A stretch of 64,000 bases of DNA from Pedobacter sp. N36a (GCF_014472395.1 NZ_JACSZW010000001.1:310001-374000), one strand, 5' to 3'; shown: positions 8,886 through 18,007, counted from the first letter of the stretch. Notes: generated by a model not told the origin, from the sequence alone. A program made the numbers and translations.

Positions 8886-9471
8886 TCAGATACAATCGCT
8901 TTGGCAATCCCATACTGTAGCAGTTAAACTATCTTCAGATGAGATGCTGGCACAGGCAAAAAAAGAAGTGAATACTATACGCAGAAAATCGATCTTAAAC
9001 ATCGCAGGTATGGGCATCTCTTTTCTTGCTGTGGCAAGTTTATGGGTTTTCTTTGATTTTCAATCCTGGACTACCGATGCCGGAATCGCAGTAGTGCTTC
9101 TGGCTATTGCCGCGTCTATATTTATGTTATATAAAGGTCACCTGTTAATTTCTAAAAATGATTTCACTACCCACCCAAATGAGTTTCTGAACCGATTGAA
9201 ACAATATCAGCTCAGCAGATTCAACCTGTACCATCAGATGTACTGGATTTATACTGCTGCATTAAGTATTGGTTCGGCACTTTACCTCATTGAAATCGTG
9301 ACTTATATGCCGCTCTGGGCACAGGTACTCATCGTTCTTTTCACGACCCTTTGGATGGTATTTTGTTCCACACTTGTGAGAAAAGCAGTTATTAAAAAAG
9401 ACAAAGAAAGAATTTCTTTACTAATTGAGAAATTCGAACGTTTAGGAAGCCAATTTGAGGAAAGGTCCTAA
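8872..9471 (+). CDS. Four-helix membrane protein, putative partner of the ECF sigma factor
   Basis: Protein of 199 residues with an N-terminal soluble part of about 40 residues (FDQIQSLWQSH...) and four hydrophobic helices (about 42-62, 70-90, 118-140, 146-166), ending in a charged cytoplasmic tail. It overlaps the sigma gene by 14 bp, which implies translational coupling. The layout resembles anti-sigma factors, but I see no HxxxCxxC zinc motif, so the anti-sigma role is inference from context. Confidence 0.65.
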   Translation: MQEFDQIQSLWQSHTVAVKLSSDEMLAQAKKEVNTIRRKSILNIAGMGISFLAVASLWVFFDFQSWTTDAGIAVVLLAIAASIFMLYKGHLLISKNDFTTHPNEFLNRLKQYQLSRFNLYHQMYWIYTAALSIGSALYLIEIVTYMPLWAQVLIVLFTTLWMVFCSTLVRKAVIKKDKERISLLIEKFERLGSQFEERS

Positions 9472-9500
9472 CCGGTTTCAATTTAACTAAACAAAATAAC

Positions 9501-9530
9501 AAAGGGAGCGATGAAGATGGCTCCTTTTTT
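9501..9530 (+). terminator. Intrinsic terminator of sigma/membrane-protein operon
   Basis: Stem AAAGGGAGC / GCTCCTTTT (one G-T wobble) with a 10-nt loop and a T-run. Confidence 0.8.
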
Positions 9531-9599
9531 CTTGAAATTTAGCCTAGCATCAGGGTTTCATTTACCCGTCATTTGAGTCGGATTTATGGTCATTTCTCA

Positions 9600-9720
9600 G
9601 AGGGCTATCAGTAGGCGCCAGCAGGGGTCTGGCAGGGCCCAGCCACCTACCAAAGTCTAGCTAAGTAACTGTTACCTCCCGGCATCAACCGAGGACTACT
9701 GCCAGACCAGGTAAAGGGTA
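9600..9720 (+). ncRNA. GC-rich structured intergenic element, possible non-coding RNA
   Basis: The gene-free stretch 9472-9862 contains a GC-rich island in otherwise AT-rich DNA. A perfect 10-bp inverted repeat GGTCTGGCAG (9626-9635) / CTGCCAGACC (9699-9708) encloses smaller pairings (for example CCT..CGG / CCG..AGG between 9675 and 9694), and GTAGG (9611) can pair with CCTAC (9646). An intrinsic terminator at 9727-9763 lies immediately to the right. No open frame, tRNA, SRP or tmRNA signature was recognised. The pattern fits a small structured RNA read rightwards, but the strand and function are inferred; it might instead be a miniature inverted-repeat element. Confidence 0.35.
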
Positions 9721-9726
9721 TATAAA

Positions 9727-9763
9727 AAAAGTCAGCTCCATTACGAAGTTGACTTTTCCTTTT
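9727..9763. terminator. Intrinsic terminator
   Basis: Stem AAAAGTCAGCT (9727-9737) / AGTTGACTTTT (9747-9757), one G-T wobble, 9-nt loop, with runs of A on the left and T on the right. It may end the GC-rich element to its left, or the NTF2-like gene to its right, or both. Confidence 0.7.
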
Positions 9764-9862
9764 ATTAACTAACCCAAATTTAAATCATCCGAAATTATCT
9801 TTGGATTTCCTGCTCCAAATATAGGTAGGAATCAAAATTCCTAATAAGCGAAAATCACCAAG

Positions 9863-10318
9863 TTAAATATTTTCATTAAACCTATTCACCTGTGTAATTT
9901 CCCAAAGACCTTCATCGCCACGTTCGATGGTAATATAACTGCGCTGTACAAACAGCGGAAATTTAAGGTCTACACGCACTATAGTCAGCGTACTGCTGCT
10001 GGATACAATTTCATAGTCGGATTCGCAGTTCAGATCTGTTTTACCGGTTTTTTTATAAAATGAAACCAATTGCTGTTTAGAATACTTTCCTATCTTTTTC
10101 CCCTGGCATACACCTACTTTTGCATTATCGCTCAATACTAAATGAAGCAGTTTGGCATCCATGTGCGTGCTTGCATCAATGAATGCATTTACAACCGTTA
10201 GGGGTTTACTATTAACTGTTTTTTTGAGCAGTTGATCATCATTATTTATCGGGCGACTGAAGCCGGATGTGCTGCCGATACAAAGCATCAGAAAACAGGC
10301 AAATAAAATATTTTTCAT
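9863..10318 (-). CDS. Secreted NTF2-like protein (putative lumazine-binding/DUF4440 type)
   Basis: Exported protein of 151 residues with a signal peptide (about 1-20, ending SGFS) and an NTF2-like alpha-beta barrel: TVVNAFIDASTHMDAKLLHLVLSDNAKV matches the helical start of this fold, and the last strands (LWEITQVNRF) its end. The fold serves as binding pocket or enzyme in different proteins, so no reaction is assigned. It is a single gene between the structured element and an AraC gene on the same strand. Confidence 0.65.
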   Translation of the reverse strand: MKNILFACFLMLCIGSTSGFSRPINNDDQLLKKTVNSKPLTVVNAFIDASTHMDAKLLHLVLSDNAKVGVCQGKKIGKYSKQQLVSFYKKTGKTDLNCESDYEIVSSSSTLTIVRVDLKFPLFVQRSYITIERGDEGLWEITQVNRFNENI

Positions 10319-10402
10319 GAGCAGTTTTTTTTACTAAAAATACCACAATACACTGATTACCAATGTGCTAAAAACACTTATAATAAAATATCGATAGAAA
10401 AA

Positions 10403-11260
10403 CTAGCGGTATTGACCGGGAGTAATGTGGAAAGAATTTCTAAAAAGCCTGATGAAGGAACTCGGGCATTCAAAACCTACGATATCTACAATTTCATTGA
10501 CTGGATAATCGGTATTTCTTAGAAAATATTTGGCCTGACGGAGCCTGATGCTGGTCAGAAATTGATGCGGTGACTGATGATAGGCTTGTTTAAAAGTCCT
10601 CAGAAAATGGTTCACTGAAAGACAGGCAATCCTGGCAATTTCTTCTAAACAAATGTTCTTATTATAGTTGCTGATGATGTAATCCCTGGCGATGCTCAGC
10701 CTTCTCAGAATTTCTGATTTGGTAGTATGACTGAGAAATTTCAGAGCAGCTGCTCTGTTCAGTACTTCCGCATCATAGAGGGCATAATAGTTCAACAGGC
10801 AATGCTCTAGATAAGTGTTCAACAATAAATTATCCGTATTTCCTTCTTCAACCTGCTTTTTCAGGTTCAGGAGGTTAAATTTCATATCTCCCTGCAGCGG
10901 GTAAATGGCTTCGACAAAAACTGGTGCTATTCTTTGTTCAGCTTTAGGCTCATCCAATAACAGTTCATCTTTTGCCGTTCTGGAATACTCAAAATCAATC
11001 ACAAAATCAGGATCGAAAAGCACAGACATCGCATCGACTTTCACAGAAGAATCAATTTTCCTCGAGTAGGAAGTATCCTGATTTAAAAAGATAAAATTTC
11101 CTGAGTAAAGATTCAATTCCCGATTGGCAATCGTATAGGCTGCAGCACCATTAAAGATCATCTGAATGGCGTACTTCCCTGTGGTCAGGGGAGAATTTGC
11201 CTCGTACGCAGACTCCATAATGACTTCATTTTTATCGACCAATGTTTTCTGAAACCTCAT
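10403..11260 (-). CDS. AraC-family transcriptional regulator
   Basis: Regulator of 285 residues. The N-terminal part (about 1-150) is a cupin-like sensing region; the C-terminal 100 residues hold two helix-turn-helix motifs (ICLEEIARIACLSVNHFLRTFK and PVNEIVDIVGFECPSSFIRLFR), ending in the family's TPGQYR. It begins 9 bp after the VOC gene and is likely co-transcribed with it. The inducer is unknown. Confidence 0.9.
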   Translation of the reverse strand: MRFQKTLVDKNEVIMESAYEANSPLTTGKYAIQMIFNGAAAYTIANRELNLYSGNFIFLNQDTSYSRKIDSSVKVDAMSVLFDPDFVIDFEYSRTAKDELLLDEPKAEQRIAPVFVEAIYPLQGDMKFNLLNLKKQVEEGNTDNLLLNTYLEHCLLNYYALYDAEVLNRAAALKFLSHTTKSEILRRLSIARDYIISNYNKNICLEEIARIACLSVNHFLRTFKQAYHQSPHQFLTSIRLRQAKYFLRNTDYPVNEIVDIVGFECPSSFIRLFRNSFHITPGQYR

Positions 11261-11269
11261 TTTTTTTAA

Positions 11270-11635
11270 TTAAGCATCTGTATAATCTCTTTCCTCCAAT
11301 AGCAAAATATGATTCCCTGAAGGGTCAAAAAACTCACATGACAGTCCTTTTGTCCGATAGATTGGAACAGAGAACATCTCTATACCCTTTCTTTTGAGCT
11401 TACAAAAATCCCGCAGGCAATCATCTGTATAAATCACTGTGGGTTCAGTTTCGGGTTCAAAATGTTTCAGCAGCATTAGACGATGGCCATTAAACATTTT
11501 CAACACCGGACAGTTTATCCCGGCAACCAACAAATCCTCTTCCTTTTTCAAATCCAGGTTCTCCATAAAAAAAGCTGCTGCTAATGAAACATCTCTGACA
11601 AAAATGACCTGGTAATTTAACTCATCAGTCATCAT
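11270..11635 (-). CDS. VOC-superfamily (glyoxalase/bleomycin resistance-like) protein
   Basis: Small 121-residue protein with a vicinal-oxygen-chelate type pattern: an N-terminal strand with YQVIFVRDVSLAAAFFMENL and a C-terminal CEFFDPSGNHILLLEE, the usual final strands. A catalytic metal triad is not obvious, so binding or sequestration is as likely as catalysis. It shares an operon with the AraC regulator, with which it may work as a ligand-responsive pair. Confidence 0.75.
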   Translation of the reverse strand: MMTDELNYQVIFVRDVSLAAAFFMENLDLKKEEDLLVAGINCPVLKMFNGHRLMLLKHFEPETEPTVIYTDDCLRDFCKLKRKGIEMFSVPIYRTKGLSCEFFDPSGNHILLLEERDYTDA

Positions 11636-11706
11636 AGGAAGTAACGGGTTAGTTTTTTAATAATTTATTCAACAAATTTAAGCTTCACAAATCACCATCT
11701 GTTCCT

Positions 11707-11758
11707 CCCTGAGGGGGTATATTTCCCCTATTGCAAAAAATCACCCTTTAGGGGGTAT
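11707..11758. promoter_or_regulatory. Twin CCCT/AGGGGGTAT boxes upstream of the propeller kinase
   Basis: Two near-identical imperfect dyads, CCCT-GA-GGGGGTAT (11707-11720) and CCCT-TTA-GGGGGTAT (11744-11758), lie just before a TATATTTA -7-like box (11781-11788) of the kinase gene. The position suits an operator for the NarL-type regulator encoded downstream; this is inference. Confidence 0.45.
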
Positions 11759-11818
11759 TTTTTAATTCTATCAGTATAAATATATTTACACTGGTTTAAA
11801 CCATGAATTCCCACCAAA

Positions 11819-14737
11819 GTGTATTACAAAACGATTTTTTCCATTGGGTTGTCCCTCCTGCTATGCAGTATGTACAGCTTCGCGCAGCGATATAATTTCC
11901 GACAGTATGATATTGAAGACGGCCTGACGCAATCACAGGTAACTGCTGTTACTCAGGATAGCAAACGCCGTTTATGGATCAGTACCCTCGGTGGTTTAAG
12001 CTGTTTTAATGGTAAACAGTTTTCCAGTTACACTAAAGCCAACGGCCTGAGTAACAATTTCGCCCTGGCCCTTAGTTTGGGGAAGAACGATGAAATATGG
12101 CTGGGAACTGCCCGGGGCATTTCTAAATTCAACGGCAATCGATTCGATAATTATGCGCAAACCAAAGAATGGGTGAGCAAACTCGTGACCAGTGCCAATG
12201 GAACAGTGTATGGACTCTCCTCTTCCCGACTTTTCAAAATCAACGAAAAGCAACACATTTTTTTGAATGTTAGCCATCATCCTCAGGAAAATGTGACTGC
12301 TTTAAAAGTAGACGATAAAGGAAAAATTGCCGTAGCAATTTTAGAAAAAGGTATTTTTTACCTGGAAAAAGACCGATGGGTGCCGCACCCGCAAAATGAG
12401 CTTTTAAAAGGCCTGATGATCTCTGATTTTTTCACAGATCATCAGCAGCACGATAAATTCTGGCTGCTGGCAGCCGATGGATTATATGGTTTGGATGCCA
12501 AGCGCATCCGTCAGTATGTATCTGGCAAATTTACAGCCATAGAACAGGATGCCAAGAACAATATATGGATCGGTTACAGTACAGGAGCCTATTACCTGAC
12601 CAGCAACAGCTTAATTCACTTCAACGGAAAAAATGGGTTTACCAACAATATGGTCAATGCCATCTTTAAAGATGCAGAAAACAACATTTGGCTAGCGACG
12701 GATGGGACTGGCCTTTTCAGATATGTGGACAGGGACTATGTGATTTTCGATGAATCTCAGGGGCTCAATAGCAAAATCGTAATGAGTCTGGCGAATGGAC
12801 CTGCTGCCGACGAAATATGGATTGGCACTTATGGTGGCTTATTTCAATATAAATCAGGAAAAATTAAGGAAATTCCTATCCCCTCCAAGCTGGAGGATAC
12901 TAAGAACATCAATTTTCTATATAACGACCGTCAAAAAAACATCTGGATAGGAACAGTTTATGGCGGCCTTTGGTGTCATGATGGCAAGAAAATCATTCAG
13001 ATGGCACTAGACGGTCATTCTATTGCTTATAATGCCATTTTAGAAGATAGCAAAGGTAAGATTTGGCTGTCCACCAATGCGGGTTGCTATTTGCTGAATA
13101 AAAAAACAAAACAATTGGAATGGGTGAGTAAGCAATTTGGTAGCACTCTTTTAGAAACTCCGGAGGGAGAAATTCTTGTAGGTACCCAGGATGGGGTTTA
13201 CCCCATCAACATTCCAGGACAGACCAAACCTTTAAACCTGCCGCAGCTCAACAGTTCTTCCATCCTTTGTATGGAAAAATTAGGAAAAAACACCTTACTC
13301 TTCGGAACTTCCGATAACGGGATCCTAAGCTGGGATCGTAAAACCGGAAAAACCAGGATTATAAATACCCAAAATGGCCTGGCATCTGATCATATTTACA
13401 GCTTACTACTGGATCAGCAAGGCATTTTATGGGTAGGTACCGGTAAAGGCATTAATAAAATTAACATCAGGGACTTTAGTATAATCCGCAATAACAACGA
13501 ACCTAATTTACTGGCAGAATGTAATCAAAATGCTATTCTTCAACGAGATAACGACATTTGGGTAGGTACCACAAAAGGCGCAGTAGTATACAACCGGAAC
13601 CACGAGTTAAAACCTTCGGTCCCTCCTTTTATCTATATCAATTCGGTTACCTCATTTGCACAGAATAAAGGAAGACAAAATAAACTGCAAACGGTTTTCA
13701 AAGGGAATGAGCTGAGTAACATGGCCACACTTCCCTACCAGCAGAATAACCTGAACATTAATTTTACCGGTATCTTTTTAGCCAGTCCCGATGGATTAGT
13801 GTATCAGTACCGCTTGGTTGGCCTGGATAATAAGTACAGCGAAAGTATCAGCACTACTTCCATGAATTTCTCTTCGATTCCTCCGGGAAGGTATACTTTT
13901 CAGGTAAAGGCCATTACAAAAGCAGGGGTTGCTTCTTTAAATACGGCATCCTTTTCTTTTGAGATTACCCCTCCATATTATCAGACGGGTGTATTCCGAC
14001 TGTTTATCTTTGTACTCATTGTATTCTTGATGTTACTCATGGTATACATTATTCTGAACTTAAACGAGCGTAAGCGAAAACTAAGGTTAACCATCAAGCT
14101 GGAAGAGCAATTTAAGGTTAGAAAACAGACGGCTGAAGATTTTCATGACGATCTCGGTAACAAATTGACCCGAATCTCCGTCTTATCAGAGGTATTGAGC
14201 AGTATGATCGATGAACATGATACGGAAAAGAGAGGTATCATCTCAAAAATCAACGACAATGTCAATGAATTATATAGGGGTACTAAAGACATATTGTGGT
14301 CACTAAATCCTAAAAATGATAAGTTAACCGAACTGTTGGGGCATATCCAGGAATTTGGAAAGGAAATGTTCAACAACACTAATATAGCGTTCCATTCTCA
14401 TATTGACCTGGGAGGATACGATGGTAAATTATCATTAGATGTGAGCAGAAATCTGCTCATGATCTTTAAGGAGGCGATTCACAATGCGCTGAAACACGCA
14501 AAACCGGGGATGGTTGTGTTTTCAGCAACAGTAGATGGGGAAACTTTGAAAATCGTAGTAAAAGACGACGGACAAGGGCTTGATCCCATAGGATCCATGG
14601 ATGGTCATGGGATAAACAATATGAATGTGAGAGCAAAAAGAATCAATGCAAAATTAAATATCAATTCAGACTCAACTGGTACAGAGATTAAATTAACGGT
14701 TAGTCTTTCCACTCTAATGCGTCTAAAAAATGTATAG
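11819..14737 (+). CDS. Propeller-type sensor histidine kinase (Reg_prop/Y_Y_Y, NarX-type)
   Basis: Membrane sensor kinase of 972 residues. A signal peptide (about 1-22) precedes two Reg_prop beta-propellers (about 25-620) with blades marked by repeats such as RLWISTLGGL, EIWLGTARGI, NIWLATDGTGL, EIWIGTYGGL and ILWVGTGKGI. A Y_Y_Y domain (about 640-725), one membrane helix (about 730-755), a HisKA_3 domain with phosphoacceptor H776 in DFHDDLGNKL, and a HATPase domain to the end follow. The start is GTG at 11819; the ATG at 11803 is out of frame. It overlaps its response regulator by 8 bp. Such sensors often detect polysaccharide breakdown products, but no utilisation locus is adjacent here. 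Confidence 0.93.
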   Translation: MYYKTIFSIGLSLLLCSMYSFAQRYNFRQYDIEDGLTQSQVTAVTQDSKRRLWISTLGGLSCFNGKQFSSYTKANGLSNNFALALSLGKNDEIWLGTARGISKFNGNRFDNYAQTKEWVSKLVTSANGTVYGLSSSRLFKINEKQHIFLNVSHHPQENVTALKVDDKGKIAVAILEKGIFYLEKDRWVPHPQNELLKGLMISDFFTDHQQHDKFWLLAADGLYGLDAKRIRQYVSGKFTAIEQDAKNNIWIGYSTGAYYLTSNSLIHFNGKNGFTNNMVNAIFKDAENNIWLATDGTGLFRYVDRDYVIFDESQGLNSKIVMSLANGPAADEIWIGTYGGLFQYKSGKIKEIPIPSKLEDTKNINFLYNDRQKNIWIGTVYGGLWCHDGKKIIQMALDGHSIAYNAILEDSKGKIWLSTNAGCYLLNKKTKQLEWVSKQFGSTLLETPEGEILVGTQDGVYPINIPGQTKPLNLPQLNSSSILCMEKLGKNTLLFGTSDNGILSWDRKTGKTRIINTQNGLASDHIYSLLLDQQGILWVGTGKGINKINIRDFSIIRNNNEPNLLAECNQNAILQRDNDIWVGTTKGAVVYNRNHELKPSVPPFIYINSVTSFAQNKGRQNKLQTVFKGNELSNMATLPYQQNNLNINFTGIFLASPDGLVYQYRLVGLDNKYSESISTTSMNFSSIPPGRYTFQVKAITKAGVASLNTASFSFEITPPYYQTGVFRLFIFVLIVFLMLLMVYIILNLNERKRKLRLTIKLEEQFKVRKQTAEDFHDDLGNKLTRISVLSEVLSSMIDEHDTEKRGIISKINDNVNELYRGTKDILWSLNPKNDKLTELLGHIQEFGKEMFNNTNIAFHSHIDLGGYDGKLSLDVSRNLLMIFKEAIHNALKHAKPGMVVFSATVDGETLKIVVKDDGQGLDPIGSMDGHGINNMNVRAKRINAKLNINSDSTGTEIKLTVSLSTLMRLKNV

Positions 14738-15362
14738 TCAGCCGGAATCAAGAGTTGTGATCATTGAAGATGATCAGACCATTAGAGAAGGGTATGCCTA
14801 CTTAATTAACCACACTTCTCCTTATCAGGTGGTGGCTACTTATCCTTCTTTCGATGCGGCAAAACATAAAATCAGTAAAGATCAGCCAGATGTGATCATT
14901 CTGGATATTCAGCTTCCGGGCACCAATGGCATCGATGCCCTTCCACAATTGAAGAGGCTGCTGCCACAGGTATATATCATTATGCTCACCGTTTATGAAA
15001 CTGAAAAGACGATCCTTGATGCACTGGCAAATGGGGCATCCGGCTATTTCACCAAAAACACGCCTACAGCTAAGTTAATTGAAGCCATTAAAGATGTTTT
15101 GAATGGTGGTGGCCCGATGAGCCCTGATGTGGCTAAAACGGTGATCCTTTCTCTTCAAAAGAACCAGGACAGTCCGCTTACTAAAAGAGAGACGCAAATA
15201 CTGGAGCTGATGACCACCGGTAAAGATCGAGGACAAATTGCCAAAGAACTTTTTATAGAGGTAGAAACTGTAAAGACACATACCAAAAACATCTACACGA
15301 AGCTGAATGTAAATACTAAAGCTGAAGCAATTCAGGTGGCAAAAGATAAAAGGCTAGTTTAG
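14730..15362 (+). CDS. NarL/FixJ-family response regulator
   Basis: Receiver plus LuxR-type DNA-binding protein of 210 residues. The receiver has acidic residues near D14-D15, phosphoacceptor D59 (VIILDIQLPG) and Lys in the TKNTPTAK loop. The HTH spans about 148-205 (LTKRETQILELMTTG ... VETVKTHTKNIYTKLNV). It overlaps the kinase gene by 8 bp and is its cognate partner. It may bind the twin GGGGGTAT boxes upstream of the operon. Confidence 0.95.
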   Translation: MYSQPESRVVIIEDDQTIREGYAYLINHTSPYQVVATYPSFDAAKHKISKDQPDVIILDIQLPGTNGIDALPQLKRLLPQVYIIMLTVYETEKTILDALANGASGYFTKNTPTAKLIEAIKDVLNGGGPMSPDVAKTVILSLQKNQDSPLTKRETQILELMTTGKDRGQIAKELFIEVETVKTHTKNIYTKLNVNTKAEAIQVAKDKRLV

Positions 15363-15383
15363 TAATTTGCTTAAACACCTAAT

Positions 15384-15420
15384 AAAATGGCCATATCCTT
15401 TTTGGAATACGGCCATTTTA
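15384..15420. terminator. Bidirectional intrinsic terminator
   Basis: AAAATGGCC (15384-15392) pairs with GGCCATTTT, extended by imperfect inner pairs. It lies between the response regulator and the convergent lipoprotein gene. Confidence 0.75.
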
Positions 15421-15441
15421 CTTAATCAAGCAGCTATCTCG

Positions 15442-16068
15442 CTATTCTTTTATTTCATTGGTTGAAAAGCTGTTTCCATTTAACCGGTATTGCAGCATTT
15501 TAACTGTCCCCGCCTTATGGGTAGTATCTTTATCATCTTTTACAGGAAAAGACCGGAAAAGGTCTCCGTTTTTAATGATAAACTTATCTCCACCAGCATA
15601 ATTTTTCTTCATGGAAGCGCTCAATGGAGGGAAGTTGATTTTCCTGAATTCTCCACCAGCGTACTCATATACATTCAGATCCAGCACATTTTTCTTGCTT
15701 AGTAACTCTATGTAAATTTCTGGGTTACCATCATTGTCAAGGTCCATATTCCAGGCATCAGTAATGATTCCTTTACGTTCATTAGAAAAAGATTTATAAT
15801 TATTTCTTAGCGTATCTGACAAAAGAATCAGGTATCCCCCAATGCTATCCGCGCCTTTTCCCCAGCTGACTACTTCAAAGTTAACCCCTGGTCGGATGGC
15901 AATGTCCTTGTAAAAGGGAAACTGACCCTGCGTTTTTTTTGCTTCAGCGGTGTTGGCGGTGATCGATGGAGCAGCTATCTTTTCAGATGTACTGTTCCCG
16001 CAAGCGGCCAATAAAAGCAGTCCTGCAAATAACAGGGGCAGCTTTAGGAGATATTTACCTGGTTTCAT
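15442..16068 (-). CDS. Lipoprotein with EF-hand-like/FG-GAP type loop
   Basis: Exported lipoprotein of 208 residues: signal peptide with lipobox LLAAC, then a linker and a soluble domain. DLDNDGNPEIYIELLS resembles the calcium-binding loop of FG-GAP/VCBS repeats. Function is not recognised. It starts 37 bp downstream of the GH20 gene and may be co-transcribed. The secreted protein at 23223-23930 has a similar loop but otherwise little visible similarity. Confidence 0.6.
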   Translation of the reverse strand: MKPGKYLLKLPLLFAGLLLLAACGNSTSEKIAAPSITANTAEAKKTQGQFPFYKDIAIRPGVNFEVVSWGKGADSIGGYLILLSDTLRNNYKSFSNERKGIITDAWNMDLDNDGNPEIYIELLSKKNVLDLNVYEYAGGEFRKINFPPLSASMKKNYAGGDKFIIKNGDLFRSFPVKDDKDTTHKAGTVKMLQYRLNGNSFSTNEIKE

Positions 16069-16105
16069 TTTTATATTTATTTTGCAATGTATTTCGTTTT
16101 GCAGC

Positions 16106-18007
16106 CTATTTCGTTTTTACATCAGCAGCACCATTGTTCAGAATGGTTTCTGTAACGACACTTTGTTTACCCGTTGGAGTGATCACGATTGTTTTCAATA
16201 CGCGTTTTTCTCCTTTAGGAACGATCACTTTCATTCCCTTAGTATACAAGTTTGCCGCTGTTGAAGGACGGGTAAGGTCTAGGGTATAGTAGATATTAGC
16301 TCCTGGCATTGGTTCTTTCAGATCAATACTGATCGTTTCTCCATTGATTACCTTTTCATTTAATCCCAGTGGTGTAGGTACCCAATAGTTAGTTCCTGTT
16401 TTATCTAATCTGGCCAAATGGACAGGAAGACGTTCTTCGGAGAAATTTTTCAAGTCTTTACGTTCTGGCTGTGACCAGGCAATTTCCGCAAGAGAGAAAA
16501 TTCTTGGCAGGATCATGTATTCCACTTTTGCAGGTGTCTGGATGTATTCTGTCCATAAGTTAGCCTGAACACCGATGATATATTTCTGCTGATCTGCTGT
16601 CAGTTCTTTTGGCATTGGATCATAGTTGTAAACCTTCGCATAATTAGAAAGGCCGCCAATATTTGTTGGTTCATCCTCAGAAGTAGATTGTTTATGATCG
16701 AAATATAAACCACCACCGTTAGGCGTCATGATCACATCATGATTTTGCTGTGCTGCGGCAATACCGCCTTCAGTACCTCTCCAAGACATTACCGTTGCAT
16801 TTGGAGCTAATCCGCCTTCTAAGATCTCATCCCATCCGATGATCTGACGGCCTTTTGCATTTACATGTTTTTCAATTCTTTGGATGAAATAGCTCTGTAA
16901 TCCGTGCTCATCTTTCAGGTTCAAGTCTTTAATCATTTTCTGGCAGAAAGCACTTTCTTTCCAGTATTCTTTAGGACATTCATCACCACCGATGTGGATA
17001 TATTTAGAGGGGAATAAAGCGATGACTTCATCTAATACATTTTCAAGGAACTTGAAAGTGTTGTCGCTAGGCACGAATACGTCATCAAATACACCGAATG
17101 TTTGTTGTACTTGTTTTCCTTTTCTGCTGCCCGACCATGGTGTTTTTGCATCTACAAAAGTATCTCTTTCCGGGAAACAGCTCAATTCTGGATAAGCGGC
17201 AATTGCTGCTGAAGCATGACCAGGAAGTTCAATTTCAGGAACCACATTGATATACCTAGCCGCAGCATAAGCAATCACGTCTTTCACTTCATTTTGCGTG
17301 TAATAACCTTTATATTCTTTATGATCTGTAGCGACACCTGGATGATGACCGATGATGGTTCCATTTCTTTTACCACCAACTTCGGTTAATCTAGGGTATT
17401 TTTTGATTTCGATTCTCCATCCTTGATCATCTGTTAAATGCCAGTGGAAATTGTTCATTTTATAGTCAGACATCACGTCGATGTATTTCTTAACCAGTGC
17501 GACCGGATACATGTGACGAGATACGTCCAGGTGCATTCCTCTGTATTTGAAACGTGGGTAATCGTTGATTTCTGCTGTAGAGATCAATACCTGGTTGTTT
17601 GCTTTTTCAGGCATCAGCTGCATCATAGATTTTAATCCATAAAACAAACCTGCTTCTGAACCAACAATTGTGATGTTCTTGTCTGTAATATTAATTTTAT
17701 ACCCTTCGGCAGGCAATTTATCAGCACCTACAGAAGTGAGGATGATCGCTCTTTCATTCCCTGCTGCTGCTTTAGCTGGTCTTAATGCAAATCCAGCTTT
17801 ATTGGCTACAAAAGCATTGAATAGGTCTGCCATTCTCGAGTTTTTCGGTTCATTGGAGATTAAAACTACCGTTTTATCCAATTTAAAGTTACCATTGGAC
17901 TTCTTTACAGATACCGGAGCGGGAATAATCCCCATGTTTTGATCCTGCTGTGCAGAAGCTTCTATTGCAATAAATGCCAACAGAACAATTGTAAATAATT
18001 TCTTCAT
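16106..18007 (-). CDS. Beta-N-acetylhexosaminidase, glycoside hydrolase family 20
   Basis: Exported enzyme releasing terminal GlcNAc/GalNAc residues by substrate-assisted catalysis. The 633-residue protein has a signal peptide (about 1-19), a GH20b domain (about 25-145), and the catalytic barrel (about 150-510) with RGMHLDVSRHM, NNFHWHLTDDQGWRIEI and the catalytic pair D342-E343 in HIGGDECPKE. A beta-sandwich C-terminal domain follows. It probably acts in the periplasm or at the outer membrane on chitin-, peptidoglycan- or glycan-derived sugars. It is expressed independently of trxB, whose terminator lies between them. Confidence 0.95.
   Translation of the reverse strand: MKKLFTIVLLAFIAIEASAQQDQNMGIIPAPVSVKKSNGNFKLDKTVVLISNEPKNSRMADLFNAFVANKAGFALRPAKAAAGNERAIILTSVGADKLPAEGYKINITDKNITIVGSEAGLFYGLKSMMQLMPEKANNQVLISTAEINDYPRFKYRGMHLDVSRHMYPVALVKKYIDVMSDYKMNNFHWHLTDDQGWRIEIKKYPRLTEVGGKRNGTIIGHHPGVATDHKEYKGYYTQNEVKDVIAYAAARYINVVPEIELPGHASAAIAAYPELSCFPERDTFVDAKTPWSGSRKGKQVQQTFGVFDDVFVPSDNTFKFLENVLDEVIALFPSKYIHIGGDECPKEYWKESAFCQKMIKDLNLKDEHGLQSYFIQRIEKHVNAKGRQIIGWDEILEGGLAPNATVMSWRGTEGGIAAAQQNHDVIMTPNGGGLYFDHKQSTSEDEPTNIGGLSNYAKVYNYDPMPKELTADQQKYIIGVQANLWTEYIQTPAKVEYMILPRIFSLAEIAWSQPERKDLKNFSEERLPVHLARLDKTGTNYWVPTPLGLNEKVINGETISIDLKEPMPGANIYYTLDLTRPSTAANLYTKGMKVIVPKGEKRVLKTIVITPTGKQSVVTETILNNGAADVKTK

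Noticed and set aside
9600..9720. GC-rich element as SRP RNA, tmRNA or tRNA
   Set aside because: The GGAAGGAAGCA-type tetraloop region of SRP RNA, tmRNA reading frame and tRNA features were looked for and not found.
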